A stretch of 64,000 nt of DNA, from the NCBI GenBank assembly GCA_013180625.2, contig SNVD02006192.1:1-64000 (forward strand). Direction: 5' to 3'. This document shows positions 55,693-64,000 of the stretch, one piece after another (the first letter of the stretch is position 1; each line of letters opens with the position of its first letter). The translations under genes and the position numbers were made by a program. This DNA is from Boswellia sacra (taxonomy: Eukaryota > Streptophyta > Magnoliopsida > Sapindales > Burseraceae). Under the pieces are notes generated by a model. The model ran no database searches, was not told where the DNA came from, and saw only the letters and a list, made by a program, of their open reading frames with translations.

Positions 55693-58600
55693 GGGAGCTC
55701 ATAGTTATAGAAAATCTATGGAGTCCTATAGGCAGAGAGGGAGAGCTTCTCACTGTATCAGTTTCCGGGCTGTAGAAATGACAAGCACAACGATATGTCC
55801 TTAAAACAATTTCCAAATATCTTTGCCATTTATAATTTTTATTTGGTATTATTCTTTAATACCATCACTAAAGTTGTCGGGTATTTATCCGTATTATTGT
55901 CCTTGAACTCTAAAATTTAATTATCTAGTTTTCGTAGAAGAAAATTTTTCTTTTAAAAAAAAGTAACCATTTTTTGAGGATAGATCGTCGGTGGAAGGAA
56001 ACCAAATATCTCAAATCTTTCCCTCTGCGGATGAAGATTAGGGTTTTGATGCTAATAATTCGTCAGAGATATATTATGTTGTGCCCATTGTAATTTTCGA
56101 TTAATTGAATTAGGATTGTCTTGTTATTTGTTGGTTTTTTTCTTCATGTCGGTCAGAGGTTCATGAGTTCATATATATTGCATAGAGTCGTTAGTATACA
56201 AAATTGAAGTTTCAATTCAAGCTACAATTAATATCTCTATATAACTATTTTTCTCTCCTGATTTTAATTTCTTCTCTTTAGACAAGGATTTAGAATTGGT
56301 GATATATCATGGCCAGTTATTGGTCAACTATATATATCATCACCTTAAGTTGTGTAGAGCACTAATTAATAGAGATATGTAATGGAAACTGTTATATCGA
56401 TCCAATAATTAATTAGATTTCTTCACTAACTGAACATCACATGGATATATGTCCACAATCTAGTAGCTGATCGTAAATTGATTGGTCATTTTTTTTTGAA
56501 TGTTTTTAACTACTAGTTTAATCAAGACTGCAAATCTTTATAAATAATTGGTTCATCTTTCGTCATAGATTAACGGAAAGTCCTATCTATAGTTTCTTTC
56601 ATAATATCTCTAAAAAATAAAGCAAAAGAGAAAAGAAAGTAAAACTAGGAAACGCAAACTCAACTTGCATGTCATACAGTTGAGACTAATATCAATTTCC
56701 ATTTGATTGAAATTGATTGATATAATATTTAGGGTTTGAGGTGATCACAGGTCCCGCGAAAAGCATGCTATCGTGCTTAATTTAGTGATTATTTGCTTTC
56801 AACTATTGTTGCTAATGGTCTTGTTTGTCTTTGTATTTTAAAAACTAATTAAATCAATTTCAATTACATATTATTTTAAATTTCAAAAAAAATTAAAATC
56901 AACCACATATCAATTACATATTATTTTAAATTTAAAAAAAAATTAAAATCAACCGTATATTTTGTCAAATTAGGTTTTGAAATTGTTTGTCTTACCACGT
57001 TGATTATCAATTTTTAAATATTGATGCTTTGCAAGTATTCTATTAATTAAAACCTTGATTATCAGTTTGCAAATTTGTCGATCTTGTAGCGCTATATGAC
57101 GATCGTGGGTCCATGTATCCATGTGTACATAGCTTTATTACTTTCTTATTGATTTAGAAATTAAACTCACAATAAAAAAGGTTAATATATAATTTAATTG
57201 AGAGATCTATAGAGAAAATTCAATTAAAAACTTGTTTCAATTAATTTCGAAAACTAAAGGGGGCGATCAAGAGAACCAAAGTAGTTAGAAGTACAAATTT
57301 ATTTGACTATCGTACATCTTTCTTTAAATTTGATTATCTAATTTGTCAAACTTACTTTTGACACGATGAAATTTTGTTCTAAAACCTTGAGTTTAAACAA
57401 GAGGAATGATTAGTCCTTTGAATTACCAACCTATCATCCATTTTCTTGAGTGAAATTTGAGTGCTCATCCATGAACTTATGCAGAAACTAAACAGTTCTT
57501 AGTGGGGCCAACGAGCTTCACAGGGGTTGCGCTCGCCGCAACTTTTGGCGGCACCGAAAGCAATGGGGCTAGTGAGCTAATGTGCTTTGGTAAATTTGCC
57601 TAAACGGAGACAGAAAATTTGGTTAATTCTAAATTTTGGTGTTTTGTTTCATCGTCATATTTGTTTATTCTTCAGCCTCTTGTTTGTCGATGTTTTGAGA
57701 AAGATTAGAACACGTATTCGTGGGTGCATGATTCGCTCATCGAGTATATTGCTTAATCATGAACAAAGTAGAAAAGAGGACAGATTATTAGAGACGTTTT
57801 GTTAATTTGACATTATAAAAGATGGGATTTTTTTTTTCAAATGATGCTGTTGGTGATACTATGCTTTGTTACTAAAAAAATAAGTAATTATTACTGGATT
57901 TAAGCCTTTTAACTAACTTTAATCTATACATTGCATTCAAATGTTTGTGACAACAACCGACTTCAAGAAGAAAAATGCATAATATTTTAATATCAAAAAG
58001 TTATCTATTCCAAAAGCTTAAGCTCTTATAGGAGATAATATTAAGTTTCATTCTCTTAATATTTTTTCTCACATGTAACATTGATCAAATAGTTTAGGCT
58101 TTAGCTCAAACCTAAATTCAGATAGAGAGAGACTATATATAAATATCAAATGCAACCATGTAATATAAATTCAAACAAATAAATTTACAAGAGAATGAAT
58201 CTTCATAGATGTGTCATTCTGTACAAGGGTTGTCTATAAATTACGTCTACAGCAAAAGTTAATTATGCACAAAAGATAAAATTAATTGGGACAGTTACAT
58301 GATTACGAGAATTAGAGTAAACAAAAGCGAGGATTAATTGTGATGCGTGTAAGCTGGCCCGGACACCTCGATTACAAAAAAAAAAAAAAAAAGATATGAT
58401 TTGTGCCGTCTGACTGTTCTGTAATGACACTAATTAAGGCAAAAATACTGCTACTTAGCCGATCATTTTCATGACTTGACTTAATGGAAGCTCTACGTCA
58501 TTTTGTACGTAACCCACGTTCTCGTCGATTTAAGATAAATCATTTTCATGACTTGACTCTCTGGTCTTTCTTTACAATATTAAATTTAATTGAATGTGAC

Positions 58601-60330
58601 ATTATTGAGACTAACATTATTACAATCCCAAACAAGGGATTAGGATAGATAATCTACTCTTATGTGCATGAGTAAAATAACATTTTTTTATTATTTTTTT
58701 AAATGATACAGCGAGAATTTAAAATTCGTGACTGCAGTCTGATAGTATATTAAATTTGTTACTTTTATAAAAATTTAAACTTATAAATTAGAGTTTATAT
58801 ATAGTTTATTTATTTATCTATTATTACCGATAATGTTATCTATCTTGATAATTGTAATTAAGGTCATGTTATCACGTTGAATATTAATTATTATACATTG
58901 CACTTTACACGTATTCAATTAATTAAAACCTTGATTATGAGTTTGCTTCTTTGCCGGTCTTGTAGTAGCCTACACGACCATCGTGGGTCCATCTATCTAT
59001 GTACATACATTTTTCACTTCCTTATTGATTTAGAAATTATACTCACAATGAAAAAGATTATTATCGAATTTAATTGAGAGATCTAGAGAAAATTCAATTA
59101 TACACGTCTTTCAATTAATTTCGAAAACTAAAAAGGTGGGATCAGGAGACCAAAAGTAGTTAGAAATACCAATTTACTTTTGACAAACATATACCTTTCT
59201 TTAAATTTGATTTTCTTAATGGAAGCTCTACGTCATTTTGCACCTAACCCACGTTGTTGTCAATTCAAGATAGATCATTTTCATTACTTGACTCTCTAGT
59301 CTTCCTTTATATATAGGAAGTCTTAAGGTGGAAGTAACTCGCATATATATCTCTCTCGACATATCTTATAAATTGGTCAGATAATAATTTTCATATTTTT
59401 TTAATTAATATAATAGAGGATTTTCATTGAATGATCAATATGAACCTAATTTTTTATTAAGTTATCATTTTACTTAAAAATCTTAAATTTTTAGATGTAA
59501 ATTTAACTTTAATATCTAATATATCTCCTCATATGTTCTCAATCAATATAAATTAGGCGTCATATACATCAACTACTCTTACAAAATAAGTCAAATAGAC
59601 CACCAATTAGATAACAACATACCCAAGATTGTAATCTCAACTTTTTGACTGTTAACAAAAAGAAGCTCAGAGGAAGCCCGGTCCATTGGAAAACTTTATT
59701 AAAGAAAACTTAGTAAAGAAAATTTTTCATATATATACATCAGTCCATAGTTTCTATTCAGTGGCTACTGAAATTCGAATTGGGTTCTGCAAACAAGCTT
59801 TACAGGCTTTAGTGAATTTCCAGACTGGACTCAACATGGAGCCTTTCTTCGGAAGGAAAGATTACTGTCTATTGACATGGCTACTTGATTTTCATCGGGG
59901 ATTAGTATTTTACCATAATTATTAATCTCCGATGGAAAACAAGTAGCCCCTTGTTAATATTGGTCACAAGCCGCGGCCACTGGAGGAAAACTTGCTCGTA
60001 GAATAATCTCTCCTTGCAGAGAGAAAGAGAGGAGCTTTGCTAGGTAGCTATATCAAATGAATATTTTATTTTTTTTAATAAACTCATGGAAATCTTCATA
60101 ATAAGGTTTAAAATTGTGCAGGTTTGAAACTGTCAGATAGAAGATCAATGATTTCATTCTTTCGCCTTCGGCAACGGAAGGTATTAGTTAAACTTTCGAC
60201 TTCTTGAGTTTCCTATGTTTAATCAATTTTCGAAAACAAAAGTTCTCTGAATTTCTAATCTCTATGCTTATATTTCTTTAAGTAACTTGCATAAAAAATT
60301 AGATCATTTCTTAAAATTTGAAGTTTCGGA
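55693..60330. repeat. Local block, copy 3 (diverged, internally duplicated)
   Basis: GGGAGCTCATAGTTATAG at 55693 begins similarity to 32680 of copy 1. 57320-58060 and 59200-60300 match successive parts of 41094-43200. About 330 bp are present twice within this copy (57010-57340 resembles 58890-59215; GATTTAGAAATTA...ACTCACAAT is the easiest marker), and 58485-58580 resembles 59218-59320. It is shorter and more diverged than copies 1 and 2 and lacks the (CT)n tract. Confidence 0.72.
59871..59963 (+). ncRNA. Candidate microRNA-like hairpin, copy 3
   Basis: 5' arm GGCTACTTGATTTTCATCGG and 3' arm TAATCTCCGATGGAAAACAA then GTAGCCCC. The 3' arm centre is identical to copies 1 and 2 even though this is the most diverged copy and its loop is 18 bases shorter. 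A short ORF over it (59686-59925) is not conserved in the other copies. Confidence 0.45.
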
Positions 60331-60846
60331 AAAGATCCACTGCTTTCCCGGAAAAGTTCTTTATTTTTTTGTTTAATTACTTTTTTTTAGCAATAATGAT
60401 GAAGTAATAGTTTTATATTTAGCTATAAATATGTTAACTTCCAGGTTTATTTACTCGGGCTTCATTGTTGCATTAGCATGCTTCTAATTTTATCCATGGC
60501 AATTGCCAGGTATATATATGGGTGCATAACATACTTAATTTCTTTTGGTAAACTTACAAGTCAAGGAAATTAATTGATAATAGCAAAAGTTACAAGCTAA
60601 AATAATATTAAACTAAATTAAGTTTAAATTATTTTAAACTAATTTATTCATAATTTAAACTCTCAAATCAAAATAAATGAGCAGTATCGTTGATTAAATT
60701 TTTCATTTCATGTTAACATAGATTTTAGGGAAAACAGTAAATCTCAGCTCAAAAGGCAGCTGGGTAGTTTTCTTTATATGTATTGAGAAAGAGATAAGAC
60801 ATCACTCTTGTCATATGTTACAATCAGGAGCCCTCACTTGCACTAG
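60331..60846. other. Intergenic AT-rich DNA
   Basis: No gene or repeat recognised between the end of local copy 3 and the CACTA terminus. Confidence 0.5.
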
Positions 60847-61669
60847 CACTACAAGAAAAATGTTTATATTTGGCGGTCAAAGGGCATCAAATAACTATGT
60901 CAACAAAACGACATCAATGGCACTGCCAAACATAATCAATTTGGCGGTCGGTCAAAACGTTAAATATGTGGGAAACTATACTTCTCACATAAAAGAGTAA
61001 ATTATATATAGTTATGCATAGTATGATGATCAACTAGCAATATTTGTCACTTTTTCTAGTCAAATTTGGTTGCTCGTAACAGTAACTTTTTGAATTGTAA
61101 AATATTTGGCGCTTTTTGTCCAGTAAACATAATTTTGTAATGGTAATTTTTTTAATTTTCGCATATTTGGCGGTTATGAACTGGTAAATATGGCTTGTAA
61201 ATTCATTATAATGGTAATATTTTTTGAAATTGACAATATTCATCACTTTTCTGGGCGATAAGTATGAATAATTTACTATATATAATGGTAAATTTCTTTC
61301 AATTGTCACAATATTTTGGCGGTTTTGGATCGATTATTATATTTGTAATATATTATATATATTTGCGATTTATGGCTGCCTAATATTGTAAAAAAAGTTA
61401 AAAAATATATAATACTTGGCTAATACGTATCCGCCAAGCATTATATATATATTTTTATATATGTTTTATATATTTGAAAACAAATATGTGAAATTTTATA
61501 AAGGGTACAATTCATTGAAAACAATTCCTAAAAGATATTAATCAACAAACATATTAGCCAAATGTATAAAATCATTTCCTTTGTGATGCTATGTCAAGGC
61601 AGGAACACATATACCTGCAAAATAATCATACAACAAAACCAATTACCTACATCATACCCCTACATCACA

Positions 61670-61729
61670 TCAGCAGCACTTCAACAACTTCACCAACTGC
61701 TTCATAATGTAATCCATGCCTTCATCCAC
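61670..61729 (-). CDS. Possible terminal exon of the CACTA-encoded protein
   Basis: After a TTTTGCAG acceptor on the minus strand the sequence reads VDEGMDYIMKQLVKLLKCC and a TGA stop at 61670. The position, less than 1 kb inside the terminus and pointing toward it, is where the last exon of CACTA transposase genes lies. The exon is short, so this rests on position and the splice site more than on similarity. Confidence 0.35.
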   Translation of the reverse strand: MDEGMDYIMKQLVKLLKCC

Positions 61730-63668
61730 CTGCAAAATTAGATGATGCTCACAAATCAAAACACTCAAATTAAGCACCACATGAACTAAAACATTCAAAG
61801 CACTTCACCAGCAACTAAGTCATCAATTTCATAAAGCAACTAAAATAGCACATCATCAATAATAGCTTCAACTCCACTTGAATCAAACTAAATCATTATA
61901 TAAAGTCACTAAAACAACACATCACCAACACATATACATCAAATAAACAAATTAACACTTGACCACCATTATACTGTCTTTAATCAAGTTAAGAAATCAT
62001 CAACAAATATATCTACCCAAAAATTAAAACATAAATAAAAGTTCTTTTCTTTTTTTTTGTTTAACTCTCAAAACCACATATTACTACCTTATCCAATACA
62101 TCAAAAGCAAAAATGAATTCAAATTTATTTTGCAAAAAACTAAAGCATCAAACATTATACAGCCAAGTACCATAAATTGATTAATTGCCCATGTCAAACA
62201 AGATAATATATGCTTGATAATAAGCATGAACACGCACAAGGGATTTAGGAAAGATCTTTGAAAGCAACTTTTTGAGTTAGGACATGAAACCAAGCTGCAA
62301 TAAAGGATGGTGGAGTCGTGGAGGCTAGCTACAACATAGGATGTCCAAGACTTGCAGGAAAGTCGCAAGTGCTACAGGTGAACATAAGAAGGGGAGGAGG
62401 CGAAGAAGAATCAGGAAAAACAAAGTTAGTGTAGTTTAGCAATAATGAAATCTATATTTAATTGAAATCAATTACTCTTGCCATAAAAATATTAATAATA
62501 AAAATAATGAAGTAATTAACATTTTAAACAAATAACATTTAAATACTCTAAAAAATCAGTGTAGGCTTTTTCCTCTCTATTTAAATTAAGCATATGCACA
62601 CCATTCAAAACACAAACCAAGAGAAATCAATGAACGTCAAAATCAAGTTAATTCACCAACAAAATCCATTTGTTAATTTAACATTATATTATTAAATTGA
62701 TCAAGTGTTCTTCAAAATCAAATTATTGTAAAATAATAAACATAGTTGATGAGAGCAATAAATTAATTTAGTTCCAACCTTTATAAGCAAAACATTGGAG
62801 ACACAAGAATCACAAGAATATGTTTTAATTATCTTGTAACTGCAATATCCAGTAGCAAATCCACGTGATGTCTGTATTCATAACTAGGTAAAATGAGTAC
62901 AATCTAATTAAGAAATAAATTCACAACTCTAATTACATTGTACACCTATAACTGACAAAGGTACATTATTAATATATAAGAGTAAAGCAATGACATGTAT
63001 GCATCGCATGCAATACCTTAACAAGTAGCAAATAAAAAATAAAAAATACTAAAAACAATGAAAATTGCTAGAATATAGCGAATTAATCTATAATTTGTTT
63101 ATAATAAATTCACATTTTTATGAATTCAAAATAAATAAATAGCTATTAGAATTTATTTGTCATAGGAAATTCTAACCTTTTGCTATAAGCCCACAAGGCA
63201 TAGTGGTTAAACCTATAAATAAAAAGGTATTTGAATGTTAAAGCTATAAGAATTACTAGCTTACTTATGTAGATTTCTTCTGCATATGGAATAACTTCCA
63301 TTATATCTTCTGCATCCACTAGCTATAGTTTCATAAAATAGCTAAATAAGTCGTATAACTTATTTTGTATCATAGCCTCTTTCACTTAATATATAAAGAA
63401 AACTAGCTTCAAAATCCTAAACATGCACATGAAGCATTAATAGTCAAACATGATGGAAAGAATTGAATAGTATAACACAAATAAAAAGAATTATAGCCCC
63501 AAAACCTAAACAATAAAAGACATTGGTCTAAAATAAAGATAAAATATAGATATACAAAGATCTAATCTAATCATTAATCCGAACAGCCTATAAAATATAA
63601 CACTATAACTTGAAATACAAATTGAAAAGACAAATCAAGCGAATAAAAAGGTAATAAGATCATACCCT

Positions 63669-63971
63669 TCATAAACAAATCGAAGCCCATACATATATAT
63701 GACTCATCTTGGCTTTACCTAAAACAGCCAAAGTGCAAAATAGTCTCCAACTTAGAAACTCGCGCGATACATCCTTAGTAAAGGCAGGAAAAAAAATAGA
63801 AAATAAGAAAACAAAATCCTCATTACCATTATGTCCACTTCTCACCAAAAGGTCAACCAAAGAAGACTTGAATGTGCAGTCAAGGAATGCATTAGCAAAT
63901 TCTTTACCTACTGCAATAGCTACTCCATATCTAGCCACAACCTGAAGCCTGTCATGGAGAATCACAATCAA
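63669..63971 (-). CDS. Exon-like ORF inside the CACTA element
   Basis: A 100-codon open frame whose first part (VILHDRLQVVARYGVAIAVG) is followed by a donor-like GTAG|GTAAAG. Its second part (FANAFLDCTFKSSLVDLL) looks coding; the C-terminal third looks like intron. I do not recognise it. The location suggests a transposon gene exon, on the same strand as the short exon near the terminus. Confidence 0.25.
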   Translation of the reverse strand: MIVILHDRLQVVARYGVAIAVGKEFANAFLDCTFKSSLVDLLVRSGHNGNEDFVFLFSIFFPAFTKDVSREFLSWRLFCTLAVLGKAKMSHIYVWASICL

Positions 63972-64000
63972 ATGTTTGAACTTAAATACTAGAACAGATC

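Larger units (their letters stand above)
60847..64000. mobile_element. CACTA (En/Spm) transposon, one end
   Basis: CACTACAAGAAAAATG at 60847 is the canonical plant CACTA terminus, preceded by TAG (60844-60846), a possible 3-bp target duplication. The next 600 bp carry subterminal repeats of TTTGGCG(G/C)T type (near 60870, 60941, 61108, 61164, 61314, with CCGCCAAG inverted at 61430), the usual transposase-binding sites. The opposite terminus (TTTTCTTGTAGTG) is not seen before 64000, so the element leaves the window. The interior has exon-like pieces on the minus strand but is mostly AT-rich. Confidence 0.8.

Noticed and set aside
59686..59925. 79-codon ORF over hairpin copy 3
   Set aside because: The frame is not open in copies 1 and 2, whereas the hairpin is kept in all three.

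Overview
The window is nuclear DNA of a flowering plant, almost certainly a eudicot. It is AT-rich and intron-bearing, with GT-AG splice sites, a plant-specific LRK10L receptor kinase, BAHD and B3 gene relics, and plant retrotransposon clades (Athila, Tat, Tork/Tnt1-like Copia), hAT and CACTA elements. A woody eudicot such as Citrus would fit, but that is only an impression. Only one gene looks intact: the receptor kinase at 27971-30631. The rest is mobile DNA, gene relics and a locally amplified non-coding block.

Layout. 1-3294: 5' part of an Athila (Ty3/gypsy) element on the minus strand, with LTR, tRNA-Asp primer site and gag. It is inserted in the gag of a Tat-clade element on the plus strand (3295-12693). 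That element has gag, protease, RT, two RNase H domains, integrase, a spliced antisense gene, a GC-rich minisatellite and a 3' LTR. 14184-15505: truncated Copia relic. 16640-27560: old paralogous segments carrying MITEs, a non-autonomous LTR element (23608-25899) and a decayed SCAI-family gene (18732-19552). Paralogues inside the window preserve the empty sites of several insertions. 27971-30631: LRK10L/WAK-like receptor kinase, four exons. 31078-31380: short membrane-protein ORF, minus strand.

32680-60330: three partial copies of one local block. Copy 1 is 32680-43927, broken by a hAT relic and a nearly full-length Copia element. Copy 2 is 47545-51215. Copy 3 is 55693-60330. Between copies 1 and 2 lie fold-back palindromes, a 66-bp tandem array and a roughly 490-bp tandem array. 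Between copies 2 and 3 lie a Ty3/gypsy LTR loaded with heat-shock elements, a BAHD acyltransferase pseudogene split by an LTR-like insert, and a B3-domain pseudogene. Each copy of the block carries the same long hairpin with one nearly invariant arm, a candidate microRNA precursor or stem-loop MITE. 60847-64000: one end of a CACTA transposon running off the window.

The retroelement proteins would act together in particle formation and integration, but every copy here carries stops or frameshifts. All calls come from reading the sequence and from knowledge of the families; no searches were run.
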